This document shows, in pieces, positions 18,499 through 25,924 of a stretch of 64,000 bases of DNA. A model generated the notes under the pieces. That model saw only the letters and a program-made list of their open reading frames with translations, had not been told where the DNA came from and ran no database searches. How positions within the stretch are numbered: the stretch's first letter is position 1; every line of letters starts with the position of its first letter. The translations under genes and the position numbers were made by a program. The DNA is taken from assembly GCF_036884295.1 (NCBI RefSeq), contig NZ_CP145608.1, positions 1,116,001 to 1,180,000 of the forward strand, given 5' to 3'. The stretch comes from Brochothrix thermosphacta DSM 20171 = FSL F6-1036 (lineage in GTDB: Bacteria; Bacillota; Bacilli; Lactobacillales; Listeriaceae).

Positions 18499-18684
18499 AT
18501 GAAAGGTTTATTATTAGCCGCTTTTATAGCTTTTGCCGTCACGATCTCTGGTGAAATATTTTTCACAATTCCAACAGAGAATCCTCAACGAGTATTCTTT
18601 TTTGTAGGCGAGTTTATAGTATTTGTACTTATTTATTCATCCCTTACATTCTTTATTGATAAAATAAAGAATAAGAATTCCTAG
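18499..18684 (+). CDS. Small two-helix membrane protein, putative immunity (copy 4)
   Basis: About 61 residues, first half identical to copy 1 (MKGLLLAAFIAFAVTI), then SGEIFFTIPTENPQRVFFFVGEF and a changed second helix IVFVLIYSSLTFFI with tail DKIKNKNS. The mosaic of identical and diverged parts suggests recombination among copies. Upstream GGATGGGTTTAAATTG is the same as for copies 1 and 3. Confidence 0.75.
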   Translation: MKGLLLAAFIAFAVTISGEIFFTIPTENPQRVFFFVGEFIVFVLIYSSLTFFIDKIKNKNS

Positions 18685-18697
18685 CTACAATGTAAAG

Positions 18698-18728
18698 AAA
18701 GAGAGAACGATTAATGTGCTCTCTTTTT
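18698..18728 (+). terminator. Terminator closing array unit 4
   Basis: Same hairpin as at 16435 with one loop difference. Confidence 0.85.
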
Positions 18729-18741
18729 ATCTATACTTTTT

Positions 18742-19252
18742 AATGAACAATTTCAGATAATGGGAGTAGATGACACAGAAATTGAGGATGTATATAAAGA
18801 TAACTTAGAAGGCTTTTTTTGATAAAAACTATGAAACATATGAGAATATCCAAACTTCGCAAGCCAAAATCGATGAAGATTTAAAGGATTTAGAAGAAAC
18901 TCGCCTTTCGGTATTAGATAAAACAGCTAGTTTCATCACTGGTGATAAAAAAGTTCAAGCATTTCGTTTGATGAGTACTAGATGGGCAGGTACAATACTT
19001 AATGTTGCTATTGGTATGGCTGTTAGTGTTGGTGTTGGAGCATTTGCTGATTATATCCGCATTAAAGGCAAGAAAGAAGCTGCCAGAGTCTTTAGTCGTA
19101 CTGTGAAAAGTAGATTGACTGCATGGGGAGCACCTAAACTTGCTTGGGCGGTTGTAGGCGCTGTTACATTTACACTTAATTTTTCAGGTGTTGGTGGCAT
19201 GATTGCCAAACAAATAGACAAGCGAGACAAGAAAAAAATAATGGCTATATAG
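18742..19252 (+). pseudogene. Silent toxin 3'-cassette (copy 5)
   Basis: Starts at toxin codon 100 after a terminator, as copies 2 and 4. It shares with copy 2 the extra T (seven T at 18814-18820) and the DKNYETYENIQTSQAK region, and with copy 4 the ADYIRIKGKK segment and the DKKKIMAI end. From Met 18968 the C-terminal domain is open (TRWAGTILNVAIGMAVSVGVGAF, LAWAVVGAVTFTLNFSGVGGM). It therefore looks like a recombinant of copies 2 and 4. Confidence 0.75.
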
Positions 19253-19282
19253 ATATTTAATAGAAAGGTATGGTCCTAATTT

Positions 19283-19459
19283 ATGGGAAATTTTTTTCTA
19301 GGAGGCATTATCATTTTCACCGTTATGATTACTGGTGAAACATTCTTCACAATTCCAACAGAGAATCCCCAACGAGTATTCTTTTTTGTGGGAGAGTTTG
19401 TTATCACAATCGTTATTTATTCAGCTCTTACAGCAATTATTAATAAAATTAGGCGTTAG
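19283..19459 (+). CDS. Small two-helix membrane protein, putative immunity (copy 5a)
   Basis: 58 residues: MGNFFLGGIIIFTVMIT, then GETFFTIPTENPQRVFFFVGEF, VITIVIYSALTAII, NKIRR. The first helix is unique while the second half equals copy 1, another sign of exchange. A start at ATG 19283 follows AAAGGTATGG. Confidence 0.7.
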   Translation: MGNFFLGGIIIFTVMITGETFFTIPTENPQRVFFFVGEFVITIVIYSALTAIINKIRR

Positions 19460-19503
19460 CCTGATCGATAGATATTTATCAGAGAAAGGTTGAGGTTAAA
19501 TTG

Positions 19504-19689
19504 ATGAAAGAGTTATTTATAGTAGCTATGATAATATTCGTCGTCACAGCGATTGGTGATATATGTTTTACAGTACCAACAGAAAACCCTCAAAGGATTT
19601 TCTTTTTTCTGGGAAAATATAGTGTAGTTACAATTATTTATATAGTGCTTACTTTAATTGTTAATAAAATCAGAAAGAAGCATTCCTAG
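19504..19689 (+). CDS. Small two-helix membrane protein, putative immunity (copy 5b)
   Basis: About 61 residues and the most diverged copy: MKELFIVAMIIFVVTAIG, DICFTVPTENPQRIFFFLGKY, SVVTIIYIVLTLIV, NKIRKKHS. The PTENPQR core is kept. It closes the array; a modified array terminator follows. Confidence 0.72.
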   Translation: MKELFIVAMIIFVVTAIGDICFTVPTENPQRIFFFLGKYSVVTIIYIVLTLIVNKIRKKHS

Positions 19690-19697
19690 CTATAAAC

Positions 19698-19785
19698 AAA
19701 GAGAGAACGATTAATGCGTTCTCTTTCGCTTTATACAAAAAACAACAAAAGCGAATTCACTAATGGAGTAAGTTCGTTTTTGTTT
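19698..19785 (+). terminator. Two hairpins ending the array
   Basis: 19698-19726 is a variant of the array terminator. 19745-19783 is a second hairpin, ACAAAAGCGAA with TTCGTTTTTGT, whose left arm contains the AAAAGCGA word also seen in the stop-codon-linked repeats. The remaining 150 bp up to the leuS promoter show nothing further. Confidence 0.6.
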
Positions 19786-19931
19786 GGTGCACGTTATTAA
19801 GGCATCTATAAAATCCTTAATAAGTAGTTCTAATGCATAAAAGAACAGTTTAATTTTTATTATGCACTTTTGGAACATACACCTAAGTGAGAATTAACCG
19901 CATATGTAAGTAGTTTTATTCAATCTGACAC

Positions 19932-19960
19932 TTGCTTAATAGGCAGTTATTGACTACAAT
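19932..19960 (+). promoter_or_regulatory. Promoter of the leuS T-box leader
   Basis: TTGCTT at 19932 and TACAAT at 19955, spacer 17 bp, just ahead of the T-box stem I. Confidence 0.6.
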
Positions 19961-19974
19961 AAGGAGTATAGAAT

Positions 19975-20226
19975 AAAAACGATGATAGGAACTAGTAGCA
20001 AGGCTGTGTTGTTGAGAGAGTTAGCGGGTGGTGCGAGCTAATCAACACGAATTGTGAACTCATCCTTAAGTGCTCCAGTGAAAAGAGTAGTTGGAGACGT
20101 GCATTTCGCGTTAAGAAATTGAAGTGGATACACTATATTTTGGTGTGTTAATGCCGGGTGGTACCGCGGGAAGCAAATTCTCGTCCCGAAAAGTCGATTG
20201 ATGGCTTTTTGGGGCGTTTTTTTATG
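19975..20226 (+). ncRNA. T-box leader controlling leuS
   Basis: Contains the hallmark GGGTGGTACCGCGGG (20156-20170) that pairs with the uncharged tRNA acceptor end. A specifier region follows with CTC, a leucine codon, in GAACTCATCC, and the terminator CGTCCCGAAAAG/CTTTTTGGGGCG ends in seven T (20181-20223). Uncharged leucine tRNA should favour the antiterminator and raise leuS expression. Confidence 0.95.
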
Positions 20227-20277
20227 TCCAAAAACGGTAACTATCATCGTTAATAATATGAAAAAGGGGATAATAAT

Positions 20278-22695
20278 ATGACATTTAATCATCGTTTGAT
20301 TGAACCAAAATGGCAATCATACTGGAAAGAACAAAGTACCTTTAAAACTGAAAAAGGCGGAACAGCAGGTAATTTTTACGCATTAGATATGTTCCCTTAT
20401 CCCTCAGGCGTTGGTTTGCATGTTGGACACCCTGAAGGTTATACAGCAACTGATATTTTAGCGCGAATGAAACGTGCACAAGGTTTTAAAGTGCTTCATC
20501 CAATGGGCTGGGATGCTTTTGGATTACCAGCTGAGCAATACGCAATCGACACAGGAAATGATGTCAAGGAATTTACAGCTGAAAATATTGAAACATTTCG
20601 TCGTCAAATTAACTCATTAGGTTTTTCTTATGATTGGGACCGTGAAGTTAATACGACAGATCCAGATTACTATAAATGGACACAATGGATTTTTATCCAA
20701 CTTTATAATAAAGGTTTGGCATACGTTGATGAGGTCGCAGTCAACTGGTGCCCAGAATTACGTGCTGTATTGGCGAATGAAGAAGTCATCAATGGCTTGA
20801 GTGAACGAGGTGGACATCCGGTTGTAAGACGCCCTATGCGCCAATGGATGCTTAAAATCACAGCTTATGCGGATCGTTTAGTGGATGATTTGGACTTGGT
20901 TGATTGGCCGGAAAGCATTAAAGAAATGCAACGTCATTGGATTGGTCGTTCTTATGGAGCAGAAGTTAATTTTGCCGTTAAAGACCATGATGCTTCGTTT
21001 GCTGTATTTACAACGCGTCCAGATACATTATTTGGCGCAACATATTGTGTGCTTTCACCAGAACATGCGTTGGTAGAAAAAATTACAACAGCTGAGAATA
21101 AATCGGCCGTGGAAGCTTATCAAAAAGAAGTAGCATTGAAGAGTGACCTTGAGCGTACTGACTTAGCAAAAGAAAAAACAGGTGCTTTTACAGGTGCTTA
21201 TGCAATTAACCCAGTTAATGGTAAAGCAGTACCGATTTGGATTGCGGATTATGTATTATCAACATATGGTACAGGCGCTATTATGGCTGTTCCTGCACAC
21301 GATGAACGTGATTATGAGTTTGCACAAACGTTTGATCTGCCAATTATTCCAGTGCTTGAAGGTGGCGATGTTGCAACTGAAGCTTTTACAGGCGAAGGGA
21401 CACACATCAACTCTGAATTTTTAGATGGTTTGAACAAGGCAGATGCGATTGAAAAAGCAATTCAATGGTTAGAAGAAAATAAACACGGAGAAACAAAAGT
21501 TTCTTATCGCCTTCGTGATTGGGTATTCTCTCGTCAACGTTATTGGGGCGAGCCAATTCCAATTATTAACTGGGAAGATGGTACAATGACAACTGTTCCA
21601 GAAGAAGAATTACCAGTTAACTTGCCATACATGGAACATATAAAACCATCAGGTACAGGAGAATCACCATTGGCAAATGCCACAGAATGGTTGAATGTTG
21701 TTGACCCTGAAACAGGTTTGAAAGGACGTCGCGAAACAAATACAATGCCACAGTGGGCAGGATCAAGCTGGTACTTCTTACGTTATATTGATCCAGATAA
21801 CAAAGAGATGTTAGCTGACCCTGAAAAACTGAAAGAATGGTTGCCAGTAGATATGTACTTAGGCGGGGCAGAACATGCGGTATTACACTTGCTTTATGCA
21901 CGTTTCTGGCATAAATTCCTTTATGATATCGGAGTTGTACCCACACCAGAACCTTTCCAAAAATTGTATAATCAAGGTATGATTTTAGGGGAAAACAATG
22001 AAAAAATGAGTAAATCTCGTGGAAACGTTGTTAATCCTGATGATGTAGTTGAGCAATATGGTGCAGATGCATTGCGTGTTTACGAAATGTTCATGGGGCC
22101 ATTAGATGCAAGTATTGCATGGAGTGTCAATGGACTTGATGGGGCACGTAAGTTCTTAGACCGCGTTTGGCGTTTGTTAATTGACGAACGTGCTGAAAAA
22201 GTACAAGATAAAATCGTAGCAACGAATGACGGCAGTCTTGACCGCGTTTATCATCAAACAGTGAAGAAAGTAACAGCTGATTATGAAGTGTTGCATTTCA
22301 ATACAGCAATTTCACAATTGATGGTATTCATTAATGAAGCATATAAAGCAGATACAGTATATAAAGGTCACATTGAAGGCTTCTTACAATTGTTAGCGCC
22401 AATCGCTCCGCATATGAGTGAAGAACTATGGCAAAAACTAGGACATGAAGAAGACATTAGTTATGTAGCTTGGCCAGTACATGATGAAGCGATGTTGCAC
22501 GAAGATATAGTTGAAGTTATTTTCCAAGTCAACGGAAAAGTGAAAAGCCGCGTTGAAATAAAAAATGGCTTAGCGAAAGATGAACTTGAAGCAATGGCGA
22601 TGGCAGATGAAGCTATCCAAGAAAACATCGCTGGTAAAACAATCCGTAAAGTAATTGTTGTACCAAATAAATTAGTTAACATTGTAGCAAACTAA
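20278..22695 (+). CDS. leuS: Leucyl-tRNA synthetase LeuS
   Basis: Charges tRNA-Leu with leucine. The 805-residue class I synthetase has HIGH-type HVGHPEGY at residue 48, the KMSKS loop near residue 577, and the editing domain with TTRPDT in between. Length is normal. ATG 20278 follows AAAAGGGGA. Expression is governed by the T-box leader. The toxin array occupies the space upstream, between mnmM and this gene. Confidence 0.98.
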   Translation: MTFNHRLIEPKWQSYWKEQSTFKTEKGGTAGNFYALDMFPYPSGVGLHVGHPEGYTATDILARMKRAQGFKVLHPMGWDAFGLPAEQYAIDTGNDVKEFTAENIETFRRQINSLGFSYDWDREVNTTDPDYYKWTQWIFIQLYNKGLAYVDEVAVNWCPELRAVLANEEVINGLSERGGHPVVRRPMRQWMLKITAYADRLVDDLDLVDWPESIKEMQRHWIGRSYGAEVNFAVKDHDASFAVFTTRPDTLFGATYCVLSPEHALVEKITTAENKSAVEAYQKEVALKSDLERTDLAKEKTGAFTGAYAINPVNGKAVPIWIADYVLSTYGTGAIMAVPAHDERDYEFAQTFDLPIIPVLEGGDVATEAFTGEGTHINSEFLDGLNKADAIEKAIQWLEENKHGETKVSYRLRDWVFSRQRYWGEPIPIINWEDGTMTTVPEEELPVNLPYMEHIKPSGTGESPLANATEWLNVVDPETGLKGRRETNTMPQWAGSSWYFLRYIDPDNKEMLADPEKLKEWLPVDMYLGGAEHAVLHLLYARFWHKFLYDIGVVPTPEPFQKLYNQGMILGENNEKMSKSRGNVVNPDDVVEQYGADALRVYEMFMGPLDASIAWSVNGLDGARKFLDRVWRLLIDERAEKVQDKIVATNDGSLDRVYHQTVKKVTADYEVLHFNTAISQLMVFINEAYKADTVYKGHIEGFLQLLAPIAPHMSEELWQKLGHEEDISYVAWPVHDEAMLHEDIVEVIFQVNGKVKSRVEIKNGLAKDELEAMAMADEAIQENIAGKTIRKVIVVPNKLVNIVAN

Positions 22696-22740
22696 AAGCG
22701 AAAACCGTTCAATCAGCACCAAGTGAATTGTGATTTTCAA
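22693..22740 (+). repeat. Partial stop-codon-linked repeat after leuS
   Basis: Starting at the leuS stop codon, TAAAAGCGAAAACCGTTCA and CAGCACCAAGTGAATTG match the first 45 bases of the repeats after rluD (36469) and carB (45447). Confidence 0.5.
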
Positions 22741-22751
22741 AGAACAAGTAG

Positions 22752-22784
22752 CACTCTGACAACATTGTCAGGGTGTTTTTTTTG
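22752..22784 (+). terminator. Terminator after leuS
   Basis: CACTCTGACAA/TTGTCAGGGTG stem with one G-T pair and a two-base loop, followed by eight T. Confidence 0.85.
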
Positions 22785-22871
22785 TTTGTATAAAGATTTA
22801 TAGCGGTTAAATAGACTTATGTTTTTCTAATAAGAATTACCTGTTGTAAAAAACAAAGGAAAGTTTCCTAC

Positions 22872-22997
22872 ACTCAGAAAAATAGAGAACGCGTATTACA
22901 ACTGTTGAAAAAATTGAACCAAACAGGTTGTACCGTCATTATTGTGACGCACGATGCAGAAGTAGAAGCGGTTTGTGGAAGAATAATAAAGATATAA
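22872..22997 (+). pseudogene. C-terminal fragment of a bacteriocin-type ABC ATPase
   Basis: One frame reads TQKNRERVLQLLKKLNQTG, then CTVIIVTHDAEVEAVCGRIIKI and a stop. This is the H-loop region (VTHD) and end of an ABC ATPase of the type beside lactococcin 972 bacteriocins (compare NRELVFKLLKDLHTKG and IVLVTHD at 6117-6734). Everything upstream of the D-loop is lost, so it is a relic of a third such locus. Confidence 0.8.
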
Positions 22998-23112
22998 AAA
23001 AGAGCAACACCTATTGGGGAAGGTGTTGCTCTTTTATTATTCAATATTCCTATTGGGGGAGGAATAAATGAAAAAAATGAAGTGTATATAAGTTATGTGG
23101 TAGATAACCTAT
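22997..23112 (-). ncRNA. Predicted LhrC-like small RNA, copy 1
   Basis: Read on the minus strand: -35 TTGTTT, 16-bp spacer, -10 TATACT (23119-23124), start near 23112. The transcript includes a hairpin ATTCCT/AGGAAT displaying the loop CCCCCAAT (23046-23065). It ends in the strong terminator GAGCAACACCT/AGGTGTTGCTC with six T and a second C-rich loop (TCCCC). No open reading frame of note. First of three tandem copies. Confidence 0.6.
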
Positions 23113-23242
23113 AAATATAGTATAGTCTGTAGATTTTGCGAAACAATTGCCAAATTATTAACAAATTGTGAATAATAGTTAAGCAAGTCTAACTGCCTTT
23201 TTTCTACGGATAAACTATTAAAAAGTGTAGGCTGTTTTTATC

Positions 23243-23344
23243 AATAAGAAACCCACCATCAAAATTGACGGTGGGTTTAATCTACTATTCCTATTGGGGG
23301 AGGAATTAGAGAAAAATGAAAAAGTTAAGTGGTAGTTAACTTAT
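23243..23344 (-). ncRNA. Predicted LhrC-like small RNA, copy 2
   Basis: Same plan as copy 1. The -10 TATACT is at 23351-23356 with conserved upstream bases (CTGTTT, 16-bp spacer). The loop hairpin ATTCCT-CCCCCAAT-AGGAAT is at 23287-23306, and the terminator AAACCCACC/GGTGGGTTT at 23249-23278. Terminator sequence differs completely from copy 1 while the loop and promoter are conserved. Confidence 0.6.
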
Positions 23345-23418
23345 AAATTAAGTATAGTCTCTGGAATTTACAAAACAGTTACTAAATTATTAACAAACTG
23401 TTAAAGTATTATCGTATA

Positions 23419-23533
23419 TAAAATAAAACTCCTCAATCATTAGAATTGAGGAGTAAATTTCATATTTTATTCCTATTTGGGGGAGGAATATTTTTAAATG
23501 AAAAGTATATAAGTTAGTGTGTTATGAACTTAT
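23419..23533 (-). ncRNA. Predicted LhrC-like small RNA, copy 3
   Basis: -10 TATAAT (23540-23545) with -35 TTACGA 17 bp away. The loop hairpin ATTCCT-CCCCCAAAT-AGGAAT is at 23469-23489, and the terminator ACTCCTCAAT/ATTGAGGAGT at 23428-23453 is followed by TTTTATTTTA on the minus strand. Best promoter of the three. Confidence 0.6.
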
Positions 23534-23615
23534 ACATTTATTATAGTACATCCACATTGCATTCGTAAGGCAATGATGTTAAGAGTGTGTAAAGGATTGT
23601 TACAGTTGGATTAAG

Positions 23616-24287
23616 TTAAACGGTTTGGATGAAACAACTTCTTGTAATTGCTGGTACTTCTTCATTAAATTCTTCCAATAAACTTTGAGAAACAACAGAA
23701 TCAACAACACAGATAGAAATGGCTTTTCCGCCTTTATTCCATCTTTCATTGGCAAAACGCGCAATGTTATACCCACGTTTTGTTAACGCTAATGTTATAT
23801 CAGCAATGAAACCAATTGAGTCATCATGATAGAAGACCAATGTAGGTTGTTCACCAGTGAATTTTAAAGGTAATTTTTCAATTTCTTGTACTTCAGCTTT
23901 ACCGCCACCAAGAGAACTAGCAACGAGTGTGAGTTCTTTATTATCTTCGGAAATTAGAATAACGCGCACGCTGTTTGGGTGGAAATTACCCACAGGTACA
24001 GTATCGAAACTATAGCGGAGTTGGCGTTCTTCAGCAATTTTTTTAGCATCAGCAACTTCATCACTAAAAGTAGTGTAACCCATAACGCCAGCTAACAAAG
24101 CTAAATCCGTCCCATGTCCTAGATAGGTTTCAGCAAATGATCCCATCAATTCAAAGCGAACAACAGCAGGCTCAAATTCAGATAGTTGTCGTGCAATATT
24201 ACCAATTCGTACCGCCCCAGCAGTATGAGAGCTGGAAGGCCCAACCATCACAGGGCCGATTATTTCAAAAGCACTTTCGTATTTCAT
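23616..24287 (-). CDS. sdaAB: L-serine dehydratase, iron-sulfur-dependent, beta subunit
   Basis: Beta chain of the 4Fe-4S L-serine dehydratase that deaminates serine to pyruvate and ammonia. The 223-residue protein has the N-terminal domain with GPVMVGPSSSHTAGAVRIG and a C-terminal ACT-like domain (VFYHDDSIGFIADITLALTKRGYNIA). Its start overlaps the stop of the alpha gene by 4 bp (ATGA), so the subunits are coupled. Confidence 0.93.
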   Translation of the reverse strand: MKYESAFEIIGPVMVGPSSSHTAGAVRIGNIARQLSEFEPAVVRFELMGSFAETYLGHGTDLALLAGVMGYTTFSDEVADAKKIAEERQLRYSFDTVPVGNFHPNSVRVILISEDNKELTLVASSLGGGKAEVQEIEKLPLKFTGEQPTLVFYHDDSIGFIADITLALTKRGYNIARFANERWNKGGKAISICVVDSVVSQSLLEEFNEEVPAITRSCFIQTV

Positions 24288-25186
24288 TCGCTAATTCCCT
24301 CCATTCGTTGAGAATAACCAAAGATCTCTTTTTTTATACGTTCGCCTGTAGGTGTTCCTGCAAGTCCGCCGATACCAGTTTCTCTCAATGAGACCGGCAT
24401 GTTTTGTCCGACTTCATGCATTACTTTAATCACTTCATCTGGAGGAATGATACTTTTAACACCAGCAAGCGCCATATCTGCGGCAGCTTCAGCTGTAAGT
24501 GCATGGAGACCGTTTCGAATGATACAGGGTATTTCAACTAATCCTGCGACAGGATCGCAAACGAGACCGAGACTATTTTTCATTGCGAGGCCCACAGCAT
24601 TCCCGACTTGTTCAGGTGACCCGCCAGCTAATTCAACTAACGTACCAGCAGCCATGGCTGTTGCGGAACCAATTTCAGCTTGACAACCACCTTCAGCCCC
24701 CGAGATAGAAGAGGAGTTGGCGATGACTAACCCCAATGCAGAAGCGGTGAAGAGAGCTTCTACTAACTCGTTGCGAGCAAAGCGGCCCGAATCGAGGCAA
24801 TGAACAAGGACTGCAGGCAAAATCCCAGCAGAGCCAGCTGTTGGCGTTGCAACGATACGTCCCATACTAGCGTTAACTTCGGAAACAGCCAAGGCATTAG
24901 CAATCACTGTTAGTGTCTCAGGCGCAACGAATGAGTGACCACGCTCTGCATACTGTTGTACGCGATAACCGTCGCCACCAGTTAAACCACTTTTGCTTTC
25001 GACTTCTGTATAGGTGCCTTTACGAACAGCTTCTTCCATGACATCAAATTGAAAAGCCATTTTAGTCATAAGTTGCGTACGAGTTTCACCTGTTTGATTT
25101 TCTTCTGTTTCGAGCATAATTTCGTAAACTTTTTTTTGCTCTGTAGTTGCTCGTGTCAATAATTCATTTAAACTAGAAAAAGCCAT
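24284..25186 (-). CDS. sdaAA: L-serine dehydratase, iron-sulfur-dependent, alpha subunit
   Basis: Catalytic chain of 300 residues. The cysteines expected to hold the iron-sulfur cluster are in GGCQAEIGSATAMAAG, LVCDPVAGLVEIPC and the HCLDSGR segment. It lies between an Lrp-type regulator gene upstream and sdaAB downstream. From memory of Bacillus the beta gene comes first; here alpha is first. The Lrp protein probably controls serine catabolism. RBS GGAGG about 8 bp before the ATG. Confidence 0.93.
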   Translation of the reverse strand: MAFSSLNELLTRATTEQKKVYEIMLETEENQTGETRTQLMTKMAFQFDVMEEAVRKGTYTEVESKSGLTGGDGYRVQQYAERGHSFVAPETLTVIANALAVSEVNASMGRIVATPTAGSAGILPAVLVHCLDSGRFARNELVEALFTASALGLVIANSSSISGAEGGCQAEIGSATAMAAGTLVELAGGSPEQVGNAVGLAMKNSLGLVCDPVAGLVEIPCIIRNGLHALTAEAAADMALAGVKSIIPPDEVIKVMHEVGQNMPVSLRETGIGGLAGTPTGERIKKEIFGYSQRMEGISE

Positions 25187-25207
25187 GACTTAACCTCCGA
25201 TTTTCAT

Positions 25208-25669
25208 TTATTCGTCGTTGCTTTTAAGTGGCACTGTCGTTGTTTCTTTTTGCGTATCCAATACAATCACCGTTTTTGTTTTAACGACGCCATGCATGCC
25301 TCTTAATTCTGTTGTAATGATACGATTTAAATCACGTGTGCCGTGGCAACGAACTTTCACAAGATAATTATCCTCGCCTGTTATATGATGACATTCTTGG
25401 ATTTCAGGAATCTCTTTAATGAGATGTAAAAATTCAGCAGTATGTTCAGGGCGTTCCAATGTAATGAAAATAAATGCCGTTAAACCATAACCTGCTTTTT
25501 CTGGATCAATTTCAGCATGATAGCCTTTAATGATGCCTTTATCTTCCAAACGACGTACACGGTCAGCAGCAGCAGGGCTTGAAAGGTCCATACGTGATGC
25601 AAGTTCTGCCCAAGTAATACGACCATGGGCCATTAATTCGGAAAGTGCTTTTTTATCTAAATCATCCAT
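25208..25669 (-). CDS. Lrp/AsnC family transcriptional regulator
   Basis: About 153 residues with an N-terminal winged helix (LDKKALSELMAHGRITWAELASRM, PAAADRVRRLEDKGIIKGY) and a C-terminal ligand-binding ACT-like domain (ECHHITGEDNYLVKVRC). Ahead of sdaAA-sdaAB by 21 bp on the same strand, so it is likely an autoregulated local regulator of serine degradation. ATG 25669 is preferred over ATG 25675, because the AGAGGTG ribosome binding site is only 2 bp from the latter. Confidence 0.9.
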   Translation of the reverse strand: MDDLDKKALSELMAHGRITWAELASRMDLSSPAAADRVRRLEDKGIIKGYHAEIDPEKAGYGLTAFIFITLERPEHTAEFLHLIKEIPEIQECHHITGEDNYLVKVRCHGTRDLNRIITTELRGMHGVVKTKTVIVLDTQKETTTVPLKSNDE

Positions 25670-25924
25670 TGCCATTCACCTCTTTTTATTAGTTAATTCA
25701 ATTATAATATTTATTAAACTAAAGTCAATTCATATTTAACTTACTTTTTTAAAATTTCAAGCAATGTGAAAAAACAATGGAAGTTATCTGAAAACTTACA
25801 AAGAATTGTTATTCTCATTCAGATAGAGTAAACTCAACTATAGTGTAAAGTTTTTAAATAGAAGAAGTCGTCATCAATTAAATAAGTGTGTGAAAAAAAG
25901 TGAACGAAAGTGTCAGGTGAATTC

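Noticed and set aside
14671-19689. Insertion sequence or prophage origin for the array
   Set aside because: No transposase, integrase, target duplication or phage gene was seen; the repeats are explained by the toxin and immunity copies themselves.
23001-23490. Possible CRISPR-like array because of three similar spaced sequences
   Set aside because: The spacing is irregular (about 240 and 180 bp) and each unit has its own promoter and terminator; small RNA genes explain it better.
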